From Microstegium vimineum (Eukaryota > Streptophyta > Magnoliopsida > Poales > Poaceae): 64,000 bases of DNA. Both the position numbers and the translations under genes were made by a program. Location of the stretch: the NCBI GenBank assembly GCA_022036555.1, contig CM039124.1:50619940-50683939 (forward strand), written 5' to 3'. Shown here piece after piece: positions 43,048 to 56,401 of this stretch. Below the pieces are notes generated by a model. That model saw nothing but the letters and a program-made list of their open reading frames with translations, ran no database searches and had not been told where the DNA came from. Each line of letters starts with the position of its first letter. Positions within the stretch are counted from its first letter, which is position 1.

Positions 43048-45156
43048 CTGTGTCATATCATAAATCAAAAGCAACAATCACTTCATTTTGAACTATAAAT
43101 AATTTCAAATATGATTTTTATGCATCACATCAATTTGCTTGCTGCCTTAAATGCTGAACTTATGAATAAATCTCAGACAACAGATGTTCAGCATAGAATC
43201 CATGACAAACAACATTACCCTCAAAACTACAAGACAATGCCACAAACTGCTTTCCAAGAATATTAGAACTTGGAGACGTCAGCCTCAACACTACATCAAA
43301 CTCTAGACATTTCATAGAAGAAACAAAAATGGAGAGATATTAGAATGTCAAATATATTAATGTAAAAGTTTTTACCAACATATATCATTAAGGACCAAGC
43401 AGGCAGTCAAGGTCATTGATTAATTTGCACCAAGTAATTCACCTTATCAGAAGTAAGGGGAGCCCGGTACAAAGAAAAACAGACAGGGAAATGAGCAAAT
43501 ACTTATTGCTTGATCTCAATATAACAACAATGAGGTGAGCTTTGTTAAAATAAGGTTGTCGGTTGTCGCCATACAAAGCAAAGGGGCTAGGTCATGACCG
43601 TGAACTGGTCTAGACTCAGACAGAGAATTGGGAAGGAAGCAACAACAATGATTGGATAATTGAAAGCATTTTGTCAATAATGCAGTCATTGTACTGTTCT
43701 GCATAAACAAACAAATCCTATCTTAATCATAGTGGAAAATCCTATCCTGATCTTATTGGTAACACAATACTAAAGGCAGCTAGTTTTTTCAAGTTGCTGA
43801 CACCATGAAAGGGATGTCTAGCATACCACTTTGTTTTCTGACCACAGTGGAAGAAAACATTTACACACACCACCAGTAGAGAACAGAACCAAATACTTGA
43901 TCTTGCTAGCAACATGAAGACATGCCATATTCTATCTATAAATCAGCATCTGTGCTGAAATAGTATTCATATGTTAGCAATATATTCAGCCAGCCACAGT
44001 GCCACTCAGAAAAACTAGGTAGTATGCGTAGACACCTTTTGGCAGGCCTGTATTCTGGGTTTCAGATAATTGAGCCCACCATGACATTGGATTCGGTTTT
44101 ATGTCACAATCAAACCAGTAAGGAATCACCACCAAACAGAGAATCCGAATAATGGCGTCTGCACTCAGGTCACTGAACTCCACCCATGCAGTCGACTGTC
44201 TCCATGGCATTTAATTCGGGTTTATGAAATCATTGCAGATACAAGAATCAAACGAACAATCGAATCATAAACTGGAAATCTAGGTGTCATGCCTGCCTTG
44301 GGGAAAAAAATCTGAGCAAAGTAGAGTTTTTTCGTTTTAACTTGTACAAAAAAAAAGGTTTTAAAACAATTAATGCAGCCGGCCTCACCGCGATACAAAA
44401 CTGAAATCTGGAAGCGACAAGAACTAAACAGAACCAACGAAAACAAAAGAAAGAAGGTAAACTCCATCTCTATGAGAGGCTTTAGATACAAACTCGATCT
44501 ATATCTACTGACTACTGCAAGGGTTAAAAACGAATCAGCAGTCCATGCGCACCGATAAAGATACCAAATGAAGGCATCGATACGGTGCCTCACCTATAGT
44601 AGCCTAAAATCGAAAACATCGAAACCTGTAGCAGAGAAGGGACAGATTAGGCACTGAATAGCCAGAGAAACGAAGTAAAACATGCTCTTTCACTGTTTTC
44701 CTCCCAGTTGCTAGCAACTAGCGAGTAGTGTTTCTCTTCTTTTCTTTGCCCCCAAAAAATACCACCTTTTGCTATAAACCAACCACGAGCAGAGTTGCTC
44801 ACAGAGGAAGAGAGCAGATCGTGCACAAACCAAGGGGAAAAAAGAATATTGTTCTCGCAAAGCGAGACCACCGTAAACGTGGACTCGTGCTAATTTTTTT
44901 TCTTCGTCTTTTGGTACGAAACGGGCGAGCAGAGATGCTCGCATTCCTTTACAACTCAAGAGGAACAGATCAGTCTGTGAATATAAATCTAGAACAAGAA
45001 AGAACGCACGGCTAGCTTTACCCGATCCAAAGCGAAGCAACACTAGTTCCTATCATGGCGCCTCTAGAGTCTAGACTTGCAGTTCACTGTTGGGGGCCAG
45101 GGGCATCGATCCGTTTAGCCTAAACCAAAGTGGGGTGGGTTCGGCTGCTGCTTTAC
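43048..45156 (-). other. CBSX3: 5'UTR intron of CBSX3
   Basis: Donor GAGCAG|GTAAAG at 45157/45156 and acceptor ACACAG|AAGAAAATG at 43048/43047 place the start codon six bases into the second exon. The 2.1-kb intron has short ORFs only. Upstream of 45157 a GC-rich leader exon of roughly 80 bp is likely. The CBSX3 promoter should lie in about 45240-45400, but no certain TATA box was seen. Confidence 0.6.
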
Positions 45157-45299
45157 CTGCTCGAGCCGAGACGAAGCGAAGCCCCGCGCCGCAGTGAAGA
45201 CGGAGTTGGGGGGTGGTGGGACTTGGGAGTGGAGGAGGGCAGGAGAGGAGAGGTGGACGAAGGAGGGAGGACACTTGTTACGCTGGGAGGCTACCTAGG

Positions 45300-46108
45300 A
45301 GGTGGGGGGTGATGACTGATGAGCGCTAGCTAGCTAATAATTAATAGTGAAGTCATGTGCGGTCGGTCTTATCCACACGGCTCTGTCTGCTCTTGCTCTT
45401 TTGCTTTTCCTTCTTTTTTTTAATAATGCGACGAGGACGAGTTAGAAATACAGTAAACGCTATTAAAATTAATGGAAACATTTTGTTTGGCAATGAGTCA
45501 AATGATCCGAAGTTGATATAAATATCAATAACTCAATCAAAGTTTGGTTGGCTATCGAGAGGGGGCGCAGTTGAGCTGCGCAAAGCTCTCTTTTCGGTGC
45601 GCATGTGGCGACGACGACGATGGCTCTTGGATCTCGCAGAGGAGAGGATGGTAGTTGCCTTCTCTAGTGTGTGTGTGTGTGTGATCACCGTTGCGTCTGT
45701 TTGGAGGTCACTGACGTCTGAAGACGTCGGGTGAACAGTGACCACTTTCATCAGAATGATAACTAATCCACGTCAGGCATTCAGGCTAGATTGAGAAATC
45801 ACATATCACAAATCAGAGACAAGCTCATTTCATATTTATTTATTTATTACGGGCTTGGGGACCATTTCACCTTGGCAACAGGCCAGGCCGGTGCTCGACT
45901 CGCTATCCATATCAATTTCTCGGCTTGTTATTGCCAGCACAATCAGCCGTGCACACCACTTTGACATCACGGGCCGAGAAGCAGTGAGAAGCCAGCCATC
46001 GCTGTTGCCGTCCCGGGACTCCCGGGTGACGAAAAACAAGAATGGAATGGCCGCGCCAACCCAACGCCAGACCACTGACCACCGCGCGGAGGCGGAGCAA
46101 CGGATCCC
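45300..46108. other. intergenic stretch, no gene seen
   Basis: A (GT)7 run lies at 45667-45681. Overlapping ORFs at 45836-46133 on both strands match nothing known to me. Otherwise nothing is supported. Confidence 0.55.
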
Positions 46109-46203
46109 GGTACTATTAGTACCAACGGTCTAAGACGAAGCATCTCTTATAAGGAGACGTTAATACTAAATATTATCATTTGCTAGCCAATAAGAGGCAT
46201 AGG
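46109..46203 (+). pseudogene. left remnant of the older LINE ORF2
   Basis: One frame reads DVNTKYYHLLANKRHR just before the insertion point, the conserved segment that precedes the RT in L1-type ORF2. The same frame sense resumes with RRHRKTRIFQLEDGND at 53229 after the inserted LINE. The 5' limit is unsure because the similarity fades before about 46109, and an in-frame TAA lies near 46151. Confidence 0.78.
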
Positions 46204-46257
46204 GGAGAATAGACTGCGAGATGAGTGCCTCAAAAATAACGTTGTGCCTCGAAAATA

Positions 46258-49169
46258 GTGTTGCAATCTTGTTTGGGGGGACGGGCTGCTAATTTCCATG
46301 TCAAGTTCTTAAGTTCAAATCATTTTCGGCTTTCGGTTTTCTCAAAAAGTGTGGGTTTGGAGGTTTACAAGCTCAGAAGAGTGATCACCCCTCTCTTTGA
46401 TGCGTACTTTCATCTATGGAATAAGGGTACTCCTCATTGGGAACGTGAGAAACGTAACTGGGAGATTGAACAGGAGAAAGAGTGGACTAAGGTCCTATCA
46501 AAATCTGCCCTTCGTGAGGAAAAAGGAAGGAAAGATTGGCAAGATCGGCTCCCAAGCGATTCCGATTTGCAAAAAATCTAACTTCTTCATGCGATGGCTC
46601 AAAGGCTCCTCTGGTTAGCCCAGATTCCTCAATCTCCTTGGACAAATCTGAGTACCCGAACACGATTTTATTTGGCTCTTTCAGCACTCGAATCATTGCG
46701 GAGCAGCCAAGCCTCCTTAGTTTTGGCCCTGCTATTTCTTGTTCTGTTCTTGAGCGATCGATGATCAAGGCGATTTCAGCGGATCAGGAATCTACAGTTC
46801 CAATTTTAAATTCAAATTCCGTAATTCCAGCCCATCGTTGTTGCAGTAGGTGTCTGGTCCTGGGCCACCAGCGTCCCTCGTGCCACTACCGAGTCCGTTG
46901 CCTCCGTTGCTTACAGCCCGGTCACGTAAAAAAAGTTTGTTGGGCCAAGGCCCATTCTTTCAAGCATATGTCAACCTCGACACCGCCAGTTTTGCTTTGG
47001 AAGCCTAAGCGTCAGTTGCCCTTATTGGAGGCAAAGATTGGCAACGAATCCACAGAAAATCCCGGACGCCTCGATTCTAGCAACCCGACTCTGGCCTCTT
47101 CGCCTTCCCTGATTGGTGCACTTCCATCCAATCTGCCTTCGCCCCCCGCTCCAGAACTCTGTTCACCAGAAAACCCCATTGCATCACAGCTCGGTGGCGG
47201 TGAAGCAGCGGAAACCTCCACTCAATCCATGGCCAACTTCCCAGTTAACCCCACGCCTTTCCTACTGGCGGGGCTTACTGTTGATCATGGCTGGGATCGT
47301 CCTGCAAGAGGTCGGGTAGCTTTGGGCGGAGAACCAACCAGGGACCATGAAGACTACGCCATCGTGGACATTCAACCCATGTTGGCAGCGGCAAATCAAC
47401 TCATGCCCTTCCTTACGATGGTGGTGCACTTCCTGGAGGACACGCAGAGGGTACGTGTCTTGTCACATCATCTATCGCCGCTAGGCCTCGGTCTGATCAG
47501 ACTCGCCAATGTTCTCCAAAGAGATCAGTTGGTCCGTGAAAGCCAGATGAACTTTTATAATAGGATTGTCCGGGTAGTCAATCATGATGAAGGGATCAAT
47601 AGTCACTTTTGTGCCTACACTAGAATTGCTTGGATCATGTTCCTCGCCTTCCCTCTTGATTTCCAGTCGGACATCTTCATCAAAGCAGCAGTTGCTCCTT
47701 TTGGAAGAGTTCTTGCGTGGTATGTCAACAACAACAAATCACGCATTCTGGCCAGAGTGCTCCTTCTCAGTCCGAACAGGGTCCCGCGCAGTTTGGTGGT
47801 GTCAAGAGGATCAATCATGGGGGGCATTGGCCGATCTTTGTCTACATCCTGAATGGGCAGTTCACAGACGAATTTCAAGGGGAGGAAGACCCTGTGTCGT
47901 TTGATGGTGAACCTCAACCTGATTTTGGACTCCCTGTTTTAGGAGCAAACCCAATCCCACCAGACTGGCAAGGTGAACACCAAGGAGCCAACCCCAACCA
48001 TGGAGTTCAGGGTGCTCAGCAGCATCTTCATAATCATGATCACCAACACCCGATCCATCCACAGCATGGAGATGTGGCTCCAGCAGCTCAGGCAGAGAAC
48101 AATGAGGGCTGGCCTGTTTGGGAACATACAACTCAACAAATCCAGAATCAAGGCATGATGCAGCTTCCACAGAACCCTCTCAACCCTCAAGACGTAATCA
48201 ATCTGGACCTCTCTGGCTCTGCTCTCAGCTTCCTCCGTGGCTCTGACTTTGATCTTTAGGTTGACCTATCAGTGGCCCCAATGTTGTCACAAACCTCAAG
48301 CTATCAGATGATCAGCAGGGGCATAGTAATCCCTGGATTTGCTTTGCAATCGCATCCTGTTGTGCCTGAGGTGAGAGGCCTCTTCAGTCCAATCACCATC
48401 CCTTCTCGGGTGGATGAGACCTTTGTGCCTAATGGCCTGGACATTGTCCCCTGGAAGCAGACAGGGGAAGCCATAGCTTTGGAGATTCTAGCGACTTGGC
48501 TTGACAGGAACAAAACACCACAACCTCGGGTTACCTCTTCACGGTTCTCTGCTACCAAGATTCACAGGGTTTACTTGAGGAGGCAGAAAGAAGTTGCTTC
48601 TGTAGCAAGTCATGAGCAGCCCCCCCCAAGAGAACAAGTGCCCAGTGTTGCCTGCATCTGCCATGGTCGTCAATCCAGAGCAGTTACAGGTTACTGACAG
48701 TGAAGCCCAGCTACTTCAAGAGCAGTCTAGCATGGCCGTTGATCCAGAACAACTGCAAGCTAATGACAGTGAAGCCTAGGTTGGGTCAGATGGCAGCCCA
48801 TCTCCGGTTTTTGAACAAGACGACCCCTTTCAGCCCACCAGGCCAATACGCAAGCGTGGGCTCAATGCAATGTCAAGGCAGAGCACTTCTTCTACACCGA
48901 CTGTTGAAAGTTCAGTACGTCACAGTGCAAGATTGAACAGTGCCAAGGAAGGTTTTCATGTCAAAACCATAAGACTAGAGGTAGATCCTCTGAAGAAGAA
49001 GAAGAAGGGACCAACAACAATCCTCATCGATGAAGCTACTGGTCTATTTGGACCAATCCCAATTGACATGCTGAGAAACTGGGGGATAGAATGTGGGGTG
49101 GCTCCTGAGGAGCTCTCTGATGATGCCCTGTTGCAGGCGCCCAGCAACACAGAGATCGACAATGATTAG
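46258..49169 (+). pseudogene. LINE ORF1 (nucleic-acid-binding protein), frameshifted
   Basis: Reading starts MLQSCLGGRAANFHVKFLSS with the FRLSVFSKSVG and FHLWNKGTPHW segments typical of grass LINE ORF1, in a frame that ends at 46581. It shifts to the frame of 46536-47852, with the zinc knuckles CSRCLVLGHQRPSC and CLRCLQPGHVKKVC (near 46850-46940). It then passes through the frames ending at 48259 and 48697, and ends with VRHSARLNSAKEGFHVKTIR, IDEATGLFGPIPIDMLRNWG and CGVAPEELSDDALLQAP, stopping at 49169. At least three frameshifts break it. ORF1 would coat the element RNA. Confidence 0.8.
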
Positions 49170-49557
49170 TTTCCCCTTAAGTTATCTTGGAGCTGCGTCT
49201 CCTAGTCAGTTTTTCTTTAATCCTTGTTATTCCTCTATGGACCATGTCTCAGCTTCGTTGTTTTTGTCCTTTGGGGCTGGTGTGCTTTTGAGATCTTGTT
49301 GGTTGGTCTATCCAAAAACCTTGGTGTAGCCCCCAGTGGTTGGTTTACCTATGGGTACTTAATATCTGGTTATCAAAGTCTACTTTTGTTGGCATGTGAC
49401 CCCTCTTCTCTTAGTGGTTGGTATATGATGTTGTTTCTGTTATTTACTCAACCTCCACTTAGTTGTGAATGTTTGTTCTGGGAAGAGCTCTCAAATCTCA
49501 AATTGTCCATCCTGTGGGGGGCATTTTATGCTAGTATTGGTGGAAAAGGTTTTATCA

Positions 49558-52500
49558 ATGAATACACGTGATTGGAATATATTATGTTGGAATATCTGAG
49601 GTATAACTGCAACAGGAAAGTGGGATGTGATTAGGAATAAGATAGAGGAAAGTTCTTGTGCAGTGCTCTGCTTGCAGGAGACCAAGAGAGAATCTTTTGA
49701 CTTGGCTTACATTAAAAAGTTTGCACCGAGACGACTTGACAGTTTTGACTTTATCCCCTCCATTGGGGCTTCAGGGGGGCTCTTAGTGCTCTGGAATAGT
49801 GCCTCTCTCTCAGGGACAGTAGTTGATAAGCAACTGTATGGCTTGACAATTGAGTTCAAATCTAGGCACAACAACGATCGATGGAATCTGACCAACGTTT
49901 ATGGGCCTTGTTCAGAGCCAGCTAGAACCAACTTCATCAATTGGTTCAAAGGTCACTCAATTGATGAAAATGTCAATTGGTTGTTCCTAGGGGACTTTAA
50001 TTTCTATCGATTATCTGATAACAGAAACAAGCAAGGAGGTAATTTGAATGATATGCTGATTTTCAATGATGCAATAGGCCATCTGGGTCTCATTGAATTG
50101 CCACTAAAAGGAAGAGCATATACTTGGAGTAACATGCAATCTGACCCACTGCTTGAGCAATTGGACTGGTTCTTCACATCGCCTAATTGGACTATAGTCT
50201 ACCCAAGCACTGAAGTTCTGCCTTTGGGAAAGATCACTTCTGATCATCTACCATGCAAAATCTCAATTGGCACCTCAATACCAAAAGTGAATCTTTTCAG
50301 GTTTGAGAATTTCTGGGCAGAGAGGAATGATTTTTTTGAAGTAGTTCAGCAGACCTGGTCTCCTGTCACATTCAGTATAGATGCAGCAAAAAACATGGCA
50401 CACAAGTTCAAGTTGCTAAGATACAAACTCAAAAACTGGAGTAAAAGCTTCTCAAATTTACAGGTTTTAATTGCAAACTGCAACTCAATTTTAGCAGCTC
50501 TGGATAAGTTAGAAGAACAAAGGCTACTTTTAACCCTGAAGCTAACCTGAGAAGCACCTCAGCAATCTGTTGCATTTCAAGAAAATCTATTGGAAAAATA
50601 GATACACAGTGAACAGAATAAGGTTTGGGGATGAGTGCACAAAATTTTTTCATAGTATGGCAACAATCTCTCATAAAATAAATAGTATTGCTCAGTTGCA
50701 AAATGACCAAGGGGCAATTATCTCTTACCATGAGGGCAAAGCTGGCTTGCTCTGGTCTTCTTTCAGGAACAGAATGGGTATGACTTCCTCCCCAACAATG
50801 CTCTTTGATCTGCCAAGTATGATACAAAGCAGGAGAAAGACTTAGACTCCCTTTGTGTCCCCTTTGACACACATGAAATTGAAGCCATTGTGAAAAGAAT
50901 GCCGTCAGACAAAGCTCCTAGCCCTGATGGCTTCAATGGGCTTTTTCTAAAGAGGTGTTGGCAGATAGTGAAATCTGATTTCTTCAAGCTTTGCTCTGAT
51001 TTTCATCAAGGTCATGCTAACCTTGAAAGCATAAACACATCTTTTATTACCCTGATACCGAAGAAAGAGTGCCCAATCACTGTTAATGATTTCAGACCCA
51101 TATCCTTAATGAATATCTCCCTTAAGTTGCTTACCAAGCTCTTAGCTGACAGGCTACAATTGGTCATACTCAGATTAGTTCATCAGAACCAATATGGCTT
51201 CATCAAATCAAGATCAATTCAGGATTGTCTTGCGTGGAGCTATGAATATATACATCAATTTCAACAGTCAAGAAGAGAAGTCATAATTTTAAAACTCGAT
51301 TTTGAGAAAGCCTTTGACACAATAGAGCACTCCACAATCATCCATATGATGTTTTCTCTTGGTCTGCCAAGCAAATGGATTCAATGGGTAAAATCCATCC
51401 TGTCCTCGGCATCCTCTGCAGTTCTGCTAAATGGGGTACCTGGGAAATTCTTCAAGTGTAGAAGGGGGGGTAAGGCAGGGTGACCCTCTTTCACCCCTCT
51501 TGTTTGTCCTAGTAGCTGAGCTTCTGCATGTACTGGTCAACAGAGCAGCAAACATTAATCAACTTACAAGACCATTGCCAATGGAAGGGGAGGACTTCCC
51601 TATTGTTCAGTATACTGATGATACTTTGTTACTAGTACGAGCTGATGCAAGGCAGCTAGTTTTCCTCAAATCAATGCTTAATACCTTTGCTAAATCAACT
51701 GGGCTCAAAGTAAACTACAACAAATCCCAAATGTACACAATCAACATTACACCAGGGAAAATGCAACAGCTAGCAAGCACCTTTGGGTGTGAGGTTGGGT
51801 CTATGCCATTCCCCTACCTAGGCCTGCCAATGGGGACTACAAAGCCTAGGTTTGAGGACCTGACTCCAATGATGGACAAAGTAGAAAGGAAACTGTCGGC
51901 TTGCTCTACATGGCTATCATACAGTGGTAGATTGGAAATGATTAACTCAACTCTTACCCCTATTGTAACTTATACAATGTGCACAGTCAAGCTGCCTAAG
52001 GGAGTCATAGATAATATTGATAGGATAAGAAAGCAGTGCCTTTGGAGAGGTAACTCTAAAAACAAGAAGGGAGGTAATTTAGTGGCTTGGCCTACTGTTC
52101 TGCTACCTAAAGACAAGGGAGGTTGTGGCATCATCAACCTCAGCCTACAGAATGATGCTCTCTTAATGAAGAATCTGTGCAAGTTCTATAATAAGAATGA
52201 TATACCATGGGTAAGACTCATTTGGAACAAATATTATATCAATAAAGTGCATCATGCTAGTAGAGAAGTGGGATCCTTCTGGTGGACGGATGTCCTAAGG
52301 CTCAACACAATCTTCAGAGGGGTAACTAGATGCACGTTGGGCAGTGGTCAATCGACATGCTTCTGGGATGACCTATGGTTACAGGAAATACTACTCCATA
52401 AATACCCAAGACTGACATCCTTTGCCATCTCAGATAGCATATCAGTATTTGAAGCTATGCAAGCAGAAGAGCTGGATGCACTCTTCTTCTTGCCTCTGTC

Positions 52501-52968
52501 GGACCAAGCTTTGGAAGAGGTGGAATCTCTTCAGAATCACCTACAAGATCTAGATTATGATCAGGACAGAGATGACAAGTGGACGTCCATCTGGGGGACA
52601 GATATACTTCCAGGAAGTTTTATAAACATGTGTTCAAGGGGATGGAGGCCCATCCTGTATACAGAAAATTATGGAAATCCAAATGCACCCCCAGAATCAA
52701 ATTCTTTGTCTGGCTTTTGTTTATTGACAAGCTCAATACCAAAACGATGCTTCATAGAAGGAAAATGCAAGTTGAAGGGGGTTTAAATTGCATCATGTGC
52801 AATGATGGTGTTCCTGAAACAATTGATCATCTTCTGTTCGACTGCTCCTTTGCCCGTGCTTGCTGGCAGAAGATTGGCATTCTTTGGGACATAACAGTTG
52901 ACATCAAGGACAGAATCATGGAGGGGGAAAGAATGCATAACATCCTTGCTTCCTTGAAACAAGCTTAG
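49558..52968 (+). pseudogene. LINE ORF2: AP endonuclease, reverse transcriptase, zf-RVT, frameshifted
   Basis: ATG 49558 opens MNTRDWNILCWNI, then TGA at 49597-49599 where an Arg is usual. The endonuclease follows (CLQETKRES, NVYGPC, WLFLGDFNFYR, GRAYTWSNMQ, ITSDHLPCKI). Frame changes occur at about 50550, 50840, 51470 (in a G-run) and 52600. RT motifs are SDKAPSPDGFNGLFLK, NDFRPISLMN, LKLDFEKAFDTIEH, VRQGDPLSPLLFV and the catalytic YTDDTLLLV near 51610. The zf-RVT end has CTPRIKFFVWLL and CNDGVPETIDHLLFDCSFA and stops at 52968. ORF2 nicks target DNA and primes cDNA synthesis there; this copy is dead. Confidence 0.9.
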
Positions 52969-53225
52969 TTGAGGCACGGGAACTATGGAAGCTAAGGAAT
53001 GATAAAGTTTTCAATAGAAGAGTGTCAACACCAGATGCATGGTTTGGTTTTTTTAAATCTCAATGTCTTCTTTTTTCCATTAGGTTCAAAGATGGTCTAC
53101 GGTCATCCTTTTGTTTTTGGCTAGATGCTTTTAGCTAAATCCCCTGTAAGTACCTTGTTCTCTCTTTAATATAAAATTTCGGAGTGCATTGTGGGGATCT
53201 CCCCCACAGTTTTTTGTGTCAAAAA

Positions 53226-55825
53226 AATAGGAGGCATAGGAAGACTCGTATTTTTCAGCTTGAGGATGGTAATGATATTATAACTGGTGATGCTCAGCTT
53301 AAGGAGCATATTATTAGTTATTACAAAAACTTGTTCGGTCCTTCTGACGAATCGCTAATTTCATTAGACGAATCTCGGACGGAGGATATCCCTCAGGTGT
53401 CGGATTTGGAAAATGAGTCTTTGACCGAGCCTTTCACTTACGAGGAAATTAGAAAGGCAATATTTCAAATGGAACATAACAAGGCTCCTGGACCGGATGG
53501 TTTCCCTCTGGAGTTTTATCAAGTATTTTGGGGTGTAATTAAAGACGATTTGGTGATATTGTTCTCGGAATTTCATCAAGGAACCTTACATCTTAATCGT
53601 CTCAACTTTGGTAACATTATTCTATTGTCAAAAAAGAATGATGCGAGAGTCATCCAATAATACAGACCCATCTGTTTGTTGAATGTCTTCTTCAAAATAT
53701 TCACCAAAGTGGCAACAAATAGATTAACTATCATTGTCCAAAAACTGATAAGACCAACCCAGACTGTCTTTTTATCGGGGAGAAATATTATGGAGGGTGT
53801 TGTTATACTACATGAAACGCTTCACGAACTACATATGAAAAAAAGAGACGGTGTATTTTTTAAAATTGATTTCGAAAAAGCGTATGATAAAGTAAACTAG
53901 AATTTTCTGCACCAAACGTTAAGAATGAAAGGTTTTTCACAAAAATAATGTGATTGGGTACAAATGTTTACACAAGGTGGAAATGTAAATATTAAGGTCA
54001 ATGACCAACTTGGGTCCTATTTCCAGACTAAGAAAGGCTTAAGGCAAGGTGACCCTTTATCTCCCATATTATTCAATATAGTGGTAGATATGTTGACAAT
54101 ACTAATTGCCAGAGCAAAAGAAGCAGGTCAGATAGAAGGGGTCATTCCCCATCTGATTTAGGATGGTCTGTCCATCCTACAATACGCGGATGACACAGTG
54201 ATTTTCATGAGCCATGATGTCGACAAAGCAGTTAATATGAAACTATTATTAACCACTTTCGAGCAATTATCTGGCTTAAAAATAAATTTCCACAAAAGCG
54301 AACTCTTTTGTTTCGAAAAAGCTAAAGACCACGAAGAATTTTATTCGCAATTGTTTGGGTGTGCTATTGGAAACTATCCATTGCGCTATTTGGGATTACC
54401 AATGCATTATAGAAGTTTATTTAATAAAGACTGGAAGTGTATTGAAGAAAGAATTGAGAAAAGACTTAGTGGTTGGAAAAGTAAATTGCTGACAGCCGGT
54501 GGTCGATTGGTACTTATAAACTCGGTGCTCTCTAGTTTACCGATGTTTATGATGTCTTTTTTTGAGCTACCTAAAGGGGTACTCGAAAAAAATGACTGTT
54601 TCCGATCTCGTTTCTACTGGCAAAATGACCAACATAAACGAAAATACAGGTTAGTAAAGTGGGATGTTATGTGTCAGCCTAGGGACCAAGGTGGTCTTGG
54701 GATCCAAAATTTAGAGGTTCAGAATAAATGTTTGCTGAGTAAGTGGCTTTTTAAGCTTTCTGGAAGAGTCTGATGAATGTTAAGGATACATTTTTCAAGT
54801 TAGGAGATTTTAACGTCAAAGATGGGTCACAAACATGTTTTTAGGTTGATACTTGGCTAGGCAACAATCCTCTTAAAGATAGGTTTCCTGGGTTGTTTAA
54901 TATTGTAAGAAGAAAACAAGATATAATTGCCACAATTATGAGTTCCCCCTTATTAAACATCTCTTTTAGGAGAAATCTAGTGGGTGCAAACTTAACAAAT
55001 TGGCTCCGCATTATTGCTTCCTTACAATAGGTTAATTTACTGCAGGAAAGAGATGTGTTTGTATGGGCCTAAAAATATCGAGAGTTTTCACCGTCAAGTC
55101 TGTATGCTGCATTAATTAATATTGGGGTGAAGGTGTCGCTAGATATTTGGCAAACGAAGCTGCCAGCGAAAATAAAAAAATTTCATGTGGTATTTGAAAA
55201 GAGGAGTTATTCTAACCAAAGATAATTTGGCTAGAAGAAATTAGAATGGAGATAAGCAGTGTTGCCTCTGTAATCTTCCAGAAACAATTCATCACCTCTT
55301 CTTTGATTGCTTCTACAAATTTTTTTTTGTGGCGCTCTATACATATACTTTTTGGGTTATCACCTCCTTTAAATATTGATGATTTGTTTCATAATTGGTC
55401 TAAGTTGGGAACAAAAAGTATAATACATTGTTATTAACAGCAGTTGCTGCCCTTTTTTGGGCAATTTGGATAACAAGGAACGAGGTAGTTTTTGACAAAT
55501 ACAAACCAAAATCTCTTTTGCAGCACATTGGCTGCGTGAATGGGCAATTCTTTTACGATGTGATGAGCTTCAGGATCAGTTGACCTCTGTGGCCCAACAT
55601 CTAGAAACGTCGGCATTAATTTTCTTCGGTTCAAATGGTTGGCTGTCGCAGCGTCATATCGGTTGTGTTTAGTCAAAAACTCTTACCTGTTTCATTTGCG
55701 TTGTGTGCGGTTGTAAATTTTGTACTTTCAGTCAAACTTTGTGTCATGTGTGGAGTCTGTATTGTGTGGCGTGATTCTATTCTTCGATAGATGAAACCGG
55801 ATTTTATTATCCTTTATTAAAAAAA
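53226..55825 (+). mobile_element. right part of the older, 5'-truncated LINE
   Basis: ORF2 continues from RRHRKTRIFQLEDGND: NKAPGPDGFPLEFYQVFW, then a TAA before YRPICLLNVFFKIFTKV, VFFKIDFEKAYDKVN, LRQGDPLSPILFN, the catalytic YADDTVIFMS near 54182, and CAIGNYPLRYLGLPMHYRSL. It ends with a 3'UTR finishing GATGAAACCGGATTTTATTATCC and a short A-run (55817-55825). Several stops and shifts are present. Its RT sequence differs clearly from that of the inserted LINE, so they are different families. Confidence 0.88.
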
Positions 55826-56216
55826 CTACCACTACTAGCGTACAGTAATAATCAATCATGAATTCATGACAGCAGGCAGGTGACAAGGATTAGAGAGGAC
55901 GCAACCCAACCCCCAAAGGACGGGGAAGGAGGCATCGGGACTTCGGGAGCGTGGGTGGGTGGCAGTACGCCGGGCCGGGGGACGGTCGCCGTCGCCGTCG
56001 GCGTCACGGGCGCGCGTAAACAAAACAAGCGTCGCCGTCGCGGTGCCTCGGCGGCTCGGGAGGAGGAGCGGTGCGTGCCGGAACAGATGGATGGAGGGAC
56101 GTGTGACGCCGACGTTTTACTAGTATTATTTTGCCATCTCGAGCCGACGAGACGACCCTTGTGCTGAAAGTTGAAAGGAACTCTCTCTGCTTATCGTCGC
56201 TGTTATTATTATATTA
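55826..56216. other. short intergenic stretch
   Basis: GC-rich at 55900-56160, with only spurious ORFs. No gene supported. Confidence 0.5.
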
Positions 56217-56398
56217 GAGGTGTTTGGTTTACCCCCTAAAATTTAATGATCCCTAAAGTTTAGTGTCTGTACTCTCTAAAAATTTAGTGCATCAGCTAAA
56301 GTTTAGAAAACATTTTAAGGAATGTGTTTGGTAGTTTAGGGTCTAAAATCATATAAGTTTAGCTATTAAAGTTTAGAGAAATATAACCAAACACCCTC
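56217..56398. mobile_element. Tourist-like MITE (PIF/Harbinger type), 182 bp
   Basis: Ends GAGGTGTTTGGTT and, inverted, GAGGGTGTTTGGTT, flanked by TTA on both sides (56214-56216 and 56399-56401). A TTA/TAA target duplication fits Harbinger-type elements. The interior has repeated AAAGTTTAG phrases and no ORF. Confidence 0.88.
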
Positions 56399-56401
56399 TT
56401 A

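Larger units (their letters stand above)
46204..53225 (+). mobile_element. L1-type LINE, about 7 kb, inserted in another LINE
   Basis: The element has ORF1 with two CCHC knuckles, then ORF2 with AP-type endonuclease, RT and a zf-RVT end, then a short 3'UTR and poly(A) at 53221-53227. It is flanked by AATAAGAGGCATAGG (46189-46203) and AATAGGAGGCATAGG (53226-53240), a 15-bp target duplication with one mismatch. The 5' end looks near full length because the ORF1 start is present. Several frameshifts and stops make it non-autonomous. Confidence 0.92.

Noticed and set aside
45836..46133. Overlapping ORFs on both strands between CBSX3 and the LINEs
   Set aside because: No recognisable protein, no splice or promoter context; not supported as a gene.
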